From Candidatus Geothermarchaeota archaeon (GTDB lineage: Archaea > Thermoproteota > Nitrososphaeria > Geothermarchaeales > JAUWBL01), in assembly GCA_030601715.1 (NCBI GenBank), contig JAUWBL010000012.1, forward strand, positions 1-12,335: DNA of 12,335 nucleotides, read 5' to 3'. Below, in pieces: positions 6,097 through 12,335 of this stretch; within the stretch, counting starts at the first letter, position 1, and each line of letters starts with the position of its first letter. The notes under the pieces are model-generated. The model was not told where the DNA came from. It did no database searches and was given only the letters and a program-made list of their open reading frames with translations. The translations under genes and the position numbers were made by a program.

Positions 6097-6990
6097 ATGT
6101 CCAAGGCTGAGACCGTCAGAGTTCCCCCGGAGGAGAAGGTGCTGGAGCGAGAGAAGCTGGCTCAGTTGCTGAGATCCCACCGGTCCCTCCTCCTCATCGA
6201 CCTGCACAAGTCCAGCACTAAGCTGCTAAGCAAGGTCCGGAGAAGAGCCGGCGAGCTGAAGATAAACGTGCGAGGGACTAAGAACACGCTCCTAATGCTG
6301 GCCTTGAAGGACACCTACTCTCACCTCCATGACGAGATGCACAGCTACTTGACCGGTCCACGCCTCTACATCTTCTCCAGCGAGGAACCCATTCCGATCG
6401 CTCTCAAGCTGAGCCGGATGGAGGTGACTGTCAAAGCGAAGACTGGAGCCAAGGCAACGTCTGACATCATCGTGGAACAAGGCAACACGGGCTTCCCGCC
6501 GGGACCCGTCATCAGCGTCTTCTCCAACGCAAAGATCCCGACCAAGATCATCTCCGGAGCCATCCACATCACCAAGACGGTCACCGCGGTCAAGGAGGGT
6601 GACGCTGTCTCGCCACAACTGGCAGAGGTCCTCAACAAACTGGGGATGACGCCCATCACGGCCAAACTCCGCTTCGTCTGCGGATGCGACCTCGAAGAGG
6701 GAGAGTTCTACAAAGCAGATATTCTCGTCCCCGACCTAGCCAAGATAGAAAGCGATGTGTTGCAAGCCTATGGAGAGGCTCTCCAGCTAGCTGTCGCCTT
6801 GGCCTATCCTTCCAAGAGATCCCTCCCCATCCTTCTGACAAGGGCGCGCACGGACGCTCAGACCCTAGCCTTGGGGATCAGCTACGTCACGCCACAGACC
6901 ATAGAAGACCTGATTCGGAAAGCGTCTTGGAGCGCGGCTACGCTGGCTTCTAAAGTAGACGCGAAGAAGACTCCGCAGAAAGCTTCGTAG
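6097..6990 (+). CDS. rpl10: Large ribosomal subunit protein L10 / P0 (uL10), without acidic tail
   Basis: This 297-residue protein is the stalk base: it binds 23S rRNA with its N-terminal domain (about 10-108) and holds L12 dimers on a C-terminal helical spine. The archaeal/eukaryal insertion domain is visible at about 109-190 (from VTVKAKTGAKATSD through NTGFPPGPVISVF), and the spine helices run from about 245 to 290. The sequence then ends in KKTPQKAS. Many archaeal P0 proteins are about 40 residues longer and end in an acidic Glu-rich tail with a GLGALFG-like terminus shared with L12; this one has neither. Shine-Dalgarno GGGTGG lies at 6084-6089. The TAG stop is 12 nt from the stop of rpl12 on the other strand. 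Confidence 0.95.
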   Translation: MSKAETVRVPPEEKVLEREKLAQLLRSHRSLLLIDLHKSSTKLLSKVRRRAGELKINVRGTKNTLLMLALKDTYSHLHDEMHSYLTGPRLYIFSSEEPIPIALKLSRMEVTVKAKTGAKATSDIIVEQGNTGFPPGPVISVFSNAKIPTKIISGAIHITKTVTAVKEGDAVSPQLAEVLNKLGMTPITAKLRFVCGCDLEEGEFYKADILVPDLAKIESDVLQAYGEALQLAVALAYPSKRSLPILLTRARTDAQTLALGISYVTPQTIEDLIRKASWSAATLASKVDAKKTPQKAS

Positions 6991-7002
6991 AGTTCCGACG
7001 AG

Positions 7003-7299
7003 TTATCCGAAGAGGCTGCCCAGCCCCTCGAAGGCCTCCTCCTCAACCGCCTCTTCCTCCTTCTCTTCCTCTTCGGCGGGTTTTGCCTCCTCCGCTACTG
7101 GAGGCGCAGCAGCTGTACGAAGAGCGGTTGACGATTTCAGGACTTCTTCAACGTCTACCTCGGAGACGGCTGCGGAGAGGGATTTTATCTGCGCGGAGTC
7201 GGGCTTCTCTCCAGCCGCTTTGATAACCTTCGTCAGATTGGCCGGGGAGACGTCCTTTCCCGCTGAATGGAGAAGAAGGGCCGCGTAGATGTACTTCAC
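7003..7299 (-). CDS. rpl12: Ribosomal stalk protein L12 (P1-type, bL12-analogous), inverted
   Basis: This 98-residue protein begins MKYIYAALLLHSAGKDVS, the standard archaeal P1 dimerisation domain (about 1-58). It continues through an Ala/Pro hinge (60-70) into an acidic tail and ends EEEAFEGLGSLFG, the site that recruits elongation-factor GTPases and ribosome-rescue factors. Length and ending are typical. The GTG start at 7299 has a very strong Shine-Dalgarno, GAGGTGATC (7311 to 7303 on the minus strand). The gene normally lies directly downstream of rpl10 on the same strand. Here it is reversed, convergent with rpl10 and divergent from alaS, so it must have its own promoter. The coding sequence looks intact. 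Confidence 0.96.
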   Translation of the reverse strand: MKYIYAALLLHSAGKDVSPANLTKVIKAAGEKPDSAQIKSLSAAVSEVDVEEVLKSSTALRTAAAPPVAEEAKPAEEEEKEEEAVEEEAFEGLGSLFG

Positions 7300-7302
7300 T
7301 CA

Positions 7303-7311
7303 GATCACCTC
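7303..7311 (-). promoter_or_regulatory. Strong Shine-Dalgarno of rpl12
   Basis: On the minus strand GAGGTGATC is a nine-base match to the complement of the 16S rRNA 3' end. Its GAGG core lies 8 nt ahead of the GTG start. It is the best ribosome-binding site in the window and fixes GTG 7299 as the rpl12 start. Confidence 0.8.
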
Positions 7312-7350
7312 AGCAGATCAGCGATTTTGCTAACCATACATAGGCAGGGG

Positions 7351-7358
7351 GATTTAAG
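7351..7358 (-). promoter_or_regulatory. Candidate TATA box for rpl12
   Basis: The minus strand reads CTTAAATC here. Transcription would start about 25 nt on, near 7328-7332, giving a leader of roughly 30 nt that contains the strong ribosome-binding site. A perfect 10-bp palindrome, GCTTCGAAGC (7359-7368), lies directly upstream where BRE contacts are expected. A promoter is required because the inverted gene cannot be read from the rpl11-rpl10 transcript. Confidence 0.5.
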
Positions 7359-7459
7359 GCTTCGAAGCTCTCGGGTTGCACGTGTTCCTGTGCTCTCCCC
7401 CTTCAGCCAACGGTCAGGGTCGACACTCCCACTGGGGTTCTGAAAGAAGTTCGGCCCAG

Positions 7460-7467
7460 CTTAAAAC
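7460..7467 (+). promoter_or_regulatory. Candidate TATA box for alaS-leuS
   Basis: CTTAAAAC is the most A/T-rich motif upstream of alaS. The expected start site, 24-26 nt from its centre, falls at about 7487-7490, which coincides with an ATG at 7489. The resulting alaS leader would be about 40 nt. GGAG at 7511-7514 is the only ribosome-binding candidate and sits rather far (14 nt) from the alaS ATG. Confidence 0.5.
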
Positions 7468-7528
7468 GCGCTGAACTTCCTTAGGCTGATGTCGGAGAAA
7501 CAGAACGCTAGGAGACAGCACAGCTCGA

Positions 7529-10261
7529 ATGACCCCTTCAGAGTTCCAGGTTCCTGAGGATGAGTTCCGAACGGAGTTTTTCGTCCAGAACGACTTCACC
7601 CGACTGAGATGCGAGAGCTGTGGCTCCCATTTCTGGGCCCAGGACCCGGATCTCCGATTCTGCGGAGACTCTCCGTGCGTCGAATATCTCTTCATCGGAG
7701 ACCCGCCAACGACCCGTAGATACAGCCTCTCCGAGATGAGAGATGCCTTTCTGGATTTCTTTCGGGGGGAAGGCCACGACCTGGTTGAGCCGTATCCCGT
7801 TGTCGCCAGATGGAGAGACGATCTTCTCGTCACCATAGCCGGCATCGTTGATTTCCAGCCCTATGTGACGGATGGCATAGCCGACCCGCCGGCAAACCCT
7901 CTGGTTGTCAGCCAGCCCTGTCTTAGGTTTGAAGACCTGGAGAACGTCGGTTTCACCCAGGGAAGACACCTTACTATCTTCGAGATGGGAGGACATTTCG
8001 CCTTCAACTTTCCCGACAAGCCTGAGATCTACTGGAAAGACAGAACCATAGAGCTCCACCACCGGTTCGTGACGCATGAGCTAGGCGTCCCCAGTGACCA
8101 GGTTGTGTACAAGGAACACTTTTGGTCCGGAGGAGGGAACGCCGGGCCCGATGTTGAGGGTAGTATCCTGGGCTTGGAGGCCTCTACCTTGGTCTTCATG
8201 CAGTACAAGGTTAGGAATGGCTCCCTCATTCCCTCGCCGGTTAGAACCGTGGACACTGGGTACGGTATCGACAGGTTCTCCTGGCTCTCCCAGGGGACGC
8301 CCTCGGCCTTCGAAGTGATCTACGAGGGCTTGGCCGAAACAGTACTCAAGTGGGCTGATGTGGAAGCGGACGAAGAGGTCCTCCTAGAGAACGCTAGGCT
8401 TTCGGGGTTCTACCTGAAGGCCCAACCCGAGGAGAGCGGGGCGGCGAGACGTAGGGCGGCTGAGAGGGTGGGCCTCCCCTTGGACGAGTTTGAGAGGATT
8501 GTCCGTCCCTATGAAGATCTGTATGGAGTTCTTGACAACAGCAAGGCCCTGGTCTTCCTGCTGTCGGAGGGCGCTGTGCCCTCCAACGTCCAAGAAGGCT
8601 ACCTCTCCAGGCTTCTTTTCAGAAGGCTCTACCGGGTCATGATGACGCATGGGATACAAGATAGGCTGGAGGATCTCATCGAAGGACAGATAGACCTATG
8701 GGGAAGGCCCTTTGAGACCGTGCGGGAGATGAGGGACGGTATTCTTGACATGATCCGAGTGGAGAAGGGCAAGTACCTGGAAACGTTGCGCAGAGGGAAA
8801 GCGCTGGTTCGCAGGTTGATAAAGAAAGAGGGGACTGCAAGCCTCGGACTTGACACCTTGATAGAGCTGTATGACTCCCACGGTCTTCACCCCGAGATAG
8901 TGGCGGAGATCGCAGAGGGAGACGGCGTCCGGGCGGAGGTACCTGTGGACTTCTTTTCTCGGGTAGCTCAGCGACACCAAGAGCGGAGGCCGCCGGAGGA
9001 GGCCGCGGAGAAGACGCGACTCGAAAAGGAGCCGGAGGTGGAGAAGTTGTTCTATGAGGATCCCTACCTTGCGGAGTTTGAAGCCAAGGTCTCACACGTC
9101 GAAGGGGATCATGTTGTACTCGACCGAACTGCCTTCTACCCTGAAGGGGGCGGGCAGCTAGGCGACTCCGGTATTCTCAAGTTTGATGGAAAGCATGTCC
9201 GCGTGAAGGACACCCAGACTGTCGGCAGAAGCATCGTCCACTTGGTTGAGGGTTCTCCTCCGCGGGTTGGTCAGCTCGTCAGGGGAAGGATAGACTGGGA
9301 TCGGAGATACTCGTTGATGAGGAATCACGATGCGGTGCACATCATCCTGGGTTCAGCCAGAAACGTCTTGGGGAAGCATGTGTGGCAGGCTGGGTCCGAG
9401 GTCACACCTGAACACGCGAGGCTTGACGTAACACACTACGAGAGGATCACGCCGGAGGAGCTCAGCCGAATAGAGACGCTGGCGAACGAACAGATAGCTC
9501 ATGGAAGAAGCATCAACTCATACTTTCTTGAAAGGAGCGAGGCGGAGCGGCGGTACGGAACCAGCATCTATCAGGGAGGAGCCGTGCCGGGCAAGACCTT
9601 GAGGATCATCGAGGTGGAGGGTTGGGACGTTGAGGCCTGCGGGGGAACCCACACATCCAGTGCGAGGGAGCTGATGATGATCAAGATTCTCTCAGGCGAC
9701 CGCGTCCAAGAGGGGGTTGAGAGGCTAGTCTTTACCGCCGGGATGGAGGCGGTGAGGGCCGTTCAGGAGATGGACCGGAAGCTCTCCGCCATAACCGAGT
9801 CAATCGGATCATCGAGGGAGAGAGTCGTACAGGACACGACCAAGCTTAGAGAAGAGCACTCATGGACCAGGGACAAGCTAAAGAAGCTGAAGAACCGGTA
9901 CATCGAACTCCTCTCGGAAAAGCTGGCCGGAAAGGCGCAGGCGATGGGGGTCGCGAAGGTAGTGATCTGGTCGACGGACGAGGAGGAAATGCAGGACCTC
10001 ATCGACCTCGGGGAGAGACTGGTCAAACGGGATGACGGAGTTCTCTACGTAGGAAACACACCGGAGAAGGGCACCAACTGCGTCATCTTCTGCGGACCAG
10101 AACTAGTCAAGACCGGATTCAGTGCTCTGAAGATCGCTCAGCTCATCGCTAACAAGGCTGGGGGAGGATCCTCCGGGGACGAAACATTCGCCCGTGCTGG
10201 GGGGAAGTCTCGTGTAGATATCCAAGAGGTTGTGGAGCAGTATGCCACCGCGAAGAGCTAG
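7529..10261 (+). CDS. alaS: Alanyl-tRNA synthetase, archaeal type
   Basis: This complete 910-residue class II synthetase has the archaeal layout. A small Cys cluster (Cys28, Cys31, Cys45, Cys50) near the N-terminus could bind zinc. The catalytic core includes SQPCLRFEDLENVG (128-141), TIFEMGGHFAFN (149-160) and the motif 3 region DTGYGIDRF (242-250), followed by the tRNA-recognition helices (about 270-490). The editing domain has FYPEGGGQLGDSG (536-548), the zinc ligands His600 and His604 in HDAVH, and Cys704 and His708 in CGGTH; it hydrolyses Ser- and Gly-tRNA(Ala). A coiled coil (about 745-800) and the C-Ala domain (about 800-910, with GGGSSGDETFARAGGK) close the protein. ATG 7529 is the first possible start, since an in-frame stop lies at 7487-7489. 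It overlaps leuS by 20 nt. Confidence 0.97.
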   Translation: MTPSEFQVPEDEFRTEFFVQNDFTRLRCESCGSHFWAQDPDLRFCGDSPCVEYLFIGDPPTTRRYSLSEMRDAFLDFFRGEGHDLVEPYPVVARWRDDLLVTIAGIVDFQPYVTDGIADPPANPLVVSQPCLRFEDLENVGFTQGRHLTIFEMGGHFAFNFPDKPEIYWKDRTIELHHRFVTHELGVPSDQVVYKEHFWSGGGNAGPDVEGSILGLEASTLVFMQYKVRNGSLIPSPVRTVDTGYGIDRFSWLSQGTPSAFEVIYEGLAETVLKWADVEADEEVLLENARLSGFYLKAQPEESGAARRRAAERVGLPLDEFERIVRPYEDLYGVLDNSKALVFLLSEGAVPSNVQEGYLSRLLFRRLYRVMMTHGIQDRLEDLIEGQIDLWGRPFETVREMRDGILDMIRVEKGKYLETLRRGKALVRRLIKKEGTASLGLDTLIELYDSHGLHPEIVAEIAEGDGVRAEVPVDFFSRVAQRHQERRPPEEAAEKTRLEKEPEVEKLFYEDPYLAEFEAKVSHVEGDHVVLDRTAFYPEGGGQLGDSGILKFDGKHVRVKDTQTVGRSIVHLVEGSPPRVGQLVRGRIDWDRRYSLMRNHDAVHIILGSARNVLGKHVWQAGSEVTPEHARLDVTHYERITPEELSRIETLANEQIAHGRSINSYFLERSEAERRYGTSIYQGGAVPGKTLRIIEVEGWDVEACGGTHTSSARELMMIKILSGDRVQEGVERLVFTAGMEAVRAVQEMDRKLSAITESIGSSRERVVQDTTKLREEHSWTRDKLKKLKNRYIELLSEKLAGKAQAMGVAKVVIWSTDEEEMQDLIDLGERLVKRDDGVLYVGNTPEKGTNCVIFCGPELVKTGFSALKIAQLIANKAGGGSSGDETFARAGGKSRVDIQEVVEQYATAKS

Positions 10262-12335
10262 GACCTTCAGATTCAAGAAAATCGAGGAGAGATGGAGAAA
10301 GCGCTGGGAGAGAGAAGGTATCTTCCAGGCTGACAGGAAAGAAGGCGGGGAGAAGTACTTCGTAACCTTCCCTTTCTGCTACATGAACGGCCCCCTCCAC
10401 CTTGGGCAAGGCTTCACAGGCTCTCGGCTCGACGTGATAGCTCGGTACAAGAGGGCTAGGGGATACAACGTACTCTTCCCCTGGGCATGGCACTGGACCG
10501 GTGAGGCCGTGATGGGAACCTCCGACCGGATCAAGAAGGGAGACCAAGAACTGAGGAGAGTTCTCAGGGAGGTTGACCATGTTCCCGACAAGGAGATCGA
10601 CAAGTTCGTGAACCCGGAGATGCTCGTCCGCTATTACACAGAGCAGAACAGGGAGGCCGTCAAGCTCATGGGGTTCTCGGTTGATTGGCGGCGAGAGTTC
10701 CACACGTCAAGTCTCCACCCCGCCTACACGAAGTATGTTGAGTGGCAGATCCGGAGATTGGCCGACAGGGGCTACATCGCAAAGGGATCTCATCCCGTTG
10801 TTTGGTGCCCCGCCTGTGAGAGCCCGACGGGAGACCACGACAGGTTGGAGGGGCAGGGAGTCAGGCCTGAGGAATATGTTCTTGTCAAGTTCGGTCTCGA
10901 TGGAGCTTGGCTCGTAGCCGGAACCTTCAGACCTGAGACGGTCTTTGGAGCTACCAACGTATGGGTCAACCCGGAGGTGGAGTACGCCAGAGTACAGGTT
11001 GACGAGGAGCAATGGATCGTGGCAAGCGAGGCCGTAGAGAAACTCACCCACCAGTTTGACCATGTAAAGGTAGGAGCCAGGTTCAAGGGAAAGGAGCTCA
11101 TCGGGCGTAGTGTAGTGGGGCCTCTCGCCGAGAGAGAGTTGCCGATTCTGCCAGCGACCTTCGTTGATCCATCCCTGGTCAGCGGCGTCGTCTACAGCGT
11201 CCCGTCGCACGCTCCGGTGGACTGGCTAGCTCTCCGAGACCTCCGAAACGACCGGGCCCTCCTACGCAAGTTTGGACTGAGTTCTACGGACATCGAATCA
11301 CTCGAACCTGTGTCCATAATAGACCTCCCAGGCTATGGAGAGCACCCCGCCATAGCGGTCTGCGAACGCCTAGGTGTCGTAGACCAGAGCGATCCCAAGG
11401 CTGAGGAAGCGACCGAGATCGTCTACTCGAGGGAGTTCCACACGGGCGTAATGAAGGACAACTGCCTCGAGTTCTCTGGGTTGCCCGTGAAAGAGGCCAA
11501 GGAGCGAGTAAGGGAGAAACTGCTTTCCAAGAACTTGGCGGCCACCCTCTACGACCTCCCCGATAGAGTGATATGCAAGAGTAGCGACCGTTGCATCGTG
11601 AAGGTGATCGAGGATCAGTGGTTCCTGAGGTACTCTGACGAACAGTGGAAGGCGGATGCGAGAGATGCCATATCGACTATGGCTTTCTATCCCCCGGAAC
11701 TGAGGGAGCTGTTTCTTCACTATGTGGACTGGTACAGGGATTGGGCTTGCACCCGACGGACGGGTCTCGGCACACCCTTCCCCTACGATAAGAATTGGAT
11801 CGTGGAAACCCTCACTGACTCCACAGTCTACATGGCTTTCTACCTTATCGCCAAACACTACAACGAAGGAAAGATCCCAGCCGAAAACCTAAGCGACGAG
11901 TTTTTCGACTACCTGACCAAGGGCACAGGTGACGCTCAGGAGATTTCCCGCAGCAGCGGCGTCTCCTCGGACATTCTGGAGGAGATCAGGCATGACTTCA
12001 TTTACTGGTATCCCGTTGACCTCAGAGGCTCTGCAAAGGATCTCATAGGAAACCACCTCACCTTCTACATCTTCCACCACACCGCGCTCTTCCCGAGAGA
12101 ACTCTGGCCTCGAGGCATCACAGTCAACGGATACCTCCAGCTCGAAGGGAACCCAATGTCCAAATCTAAGGGATGGTTCATCCCCATGCGAGACGCCATG
12201 GAAACGTATGGGGCGGACGCGACGAGGCTCACCCTACTTCTAGGCGGGGAGGACCTCGATGACCCGGACTGGCGGAGGAGGAATGCGGAAGCTGTATCCG
12301 CGAGAGTGAAGGCACTCTACGGCATGGTACAGAGG
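10242..12335 (+). CDS. leuS: Leucyl-tRNA synthetase, archaeal type, 3' end beyond window
   Basis: The open frame from ATG 10242 runs for 698 codons to the window edge; archaeal LeuRS is usually about 930-970 residues, so about 250 C-terminal residues (anticodon-binding and C-terminal domains) are missing. The class I signature near the start is FCYMNGPLHLGQ (45-56), with Gln where the last His of HIGH is expected. A WCPAC zinc-type motif sits at 188-192. The CP1 editing domain shows GTFRPETVFG (227-236) and VPSHAPVD (320-327), with the conserved Asp. The core continues with VDWYRDWACTRRTGLGTPFP and YWYPVDLRGSAKDLIGNHLTF. The KMSKS loop reads NPMSKSKGW (637-645), with Pro for the first Lys. 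Its start lies 20 nt inside alaS, with TGGAG upstream. Confidence 0.94.
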   Translation, partial: MPPRRARTFRFKKIEERWRKRWEREGIFQADRKEGGEKYFVTFPFCYMNGPLHLGQGFTGSRLDVIARYKRARGYNVLFPWAWHWTGEAVMGTSDRIKKGDQELRRVLREVDHVPDKEIDKFVNPEMLVRYYTEQNREAVKLMGFSVDWRREFHTSSLHPAYTKYVEWQIRRLADRGYIAKGSHPVVWCPACESPTGDHDRLEGQGVRPEEYVLVKFGLDGAWLVAGTFRPETVFGATNVWVNPEVEYARVQVDEEQWIVASEAVEKLTHQFDHVKVGARFKGKELIGRSVVGPLAERELPILPATFVDPSLVSGVVYSVPSHAPVDWLALRDLRNDRALLRKFGLSSTDIESLEPVSIIDLPGYGEHPAIAVCERLGVVDQSDPKAEEATEIVYSREFHTGVMKDNCLEFSGLPVKEAKERVREKLLSKNLAATLYDLPDRVICKSSDRCIVKVIEDQWFLRYSDEQWKADARDAISTMAFYPPELRELFLHYVDWYRDWACTRRTGLGTPFPYDKNWIVETLTDSTVYMAFYLIAKHYNEGKIPAENLSDEFFDYLTKGTGDAQEISRSSGVSSDILEEIRHDFIYWYPVDLRGSAKDLIGNHLTFYIFHHTALFPRELWPRGITVNGYLQLEGNPMSKSKGWFIPMRDAMETYGADATRLTLLLGGEDLDDPDWRRRNAEAVSARVKALYGMVQR

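Noticed and set aside
6983..7012. CTTCG/CGAAG as a bidirectional terminator between rpl10 and rpl12
   Set aside because: It is only 5 bp with a loop of about 20 nt and no T-run, and archaeal termination does not normally rely on hairpins.
7449..7477. GTTC...CAGC and GCTGAAC flanking the alaS TATA box as a possible operator
   Set aside because: The halves pair only with a 5-nt interruption on one side. This is too weak to call.
10149..11858. Long minus-strand frames (184, 167 and 162 codons) opposite alaS and leuS
   Set aside because: They are antisense shadows of conserved synthetase coding sequence and show no family features. Long spurious frames are common opposite GC-rich genes.
1..12335. 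Mobile elements, CRISPR arrays, tRNA/rRNA genes or defence systems
   Set aside because: No direct repeat arrays, transposase-like frames, cloverleaf sequences or known defence proteins were seen. The DNA is almost fully used by housekeeping genes.

Overview
The window is a stretch of an archaeal chromosome that carries almost only information-processing genes. The evidence is the gene content: L31e, aIF6, prefoldin alpha, FtsY, the archaeal DTD2-type D-aminoacyl-tRNA deacylase, a Sec61-gamma-type SecE, Spt5, the archaeal forms of L11, L1 and L10/P0, a P1-type L12 ending in the acidic GLGxLFG-like tail, and archaeal-type AlaRS and LeuRS. Start sites mix ATG with frequent GTG and TTG, usually behind a purine-rich Shine-Dalgarno. 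The three candidate promoters have TTTAA-like TATA boxes. The lineage cannot be fixed by reading alone. A Thermoplasmatota-like or Bathyarchaeia-like archaeon is possible, but that is a guess. There are no mobile elements, CRISPR arrays, tRNA or rRNA genes, or obvious foreign segments.

Layout. (1) Positions 2-4166, plus strand: the end of an upstream gene (perhaps rpl39e), then rpl31e, eif6, pfdA, ftsY, argF (ornithine carbamoyltransferase) and dtdA. Neighbours are joined by 0-13 nt gaps or by 4-nt stop/start overlaps. (2) 4167-4251: a short intergenic region with a TATA-like promoter. (3) 4252-6990, plus strand: secE, spt5, rpl11, rpl1 and rpl10, a classic archaeal operon. (4) 7003-7299, minus strand: rpl12. 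This gene normally follows rpl10 in the same direction, but here it is inverted and faces rpl10 with 12 nt between the stop codons. (5) 7300-7528: a 229-nt divergent regulatory region with a promoter candidate for each side. (6) 7529-12335, plus strand: alaS, overlapped by 20 nt by leuS, which runs off the window.

How the genes work together. The first block couples ribosome biogenesis (aIF6, L31e), nascent-chain handling (prefoldin) and membrane targeting (FtsY) to amino-acid supply (argF) and tRNA proofreading (dtdA). The second block makes the translocon gamma subunit, the transcription elongation factor Spt5 and the ribosomal L11/L1/stalk-base proteins. The stalk protein L12 and two aminoacyl-tRNA synthetases close the window.

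I found no wholly new system. The points most worth a second look are the inverted rpl12 with its tight convergent junction, an L10 that lacks the usual acidic stalk tail, an L31e with a 50-residue acidic N-terminal extension, argF inserted between ftsY and dtdA, and a LeuRS with altered HIGH and KMSKS signatures.
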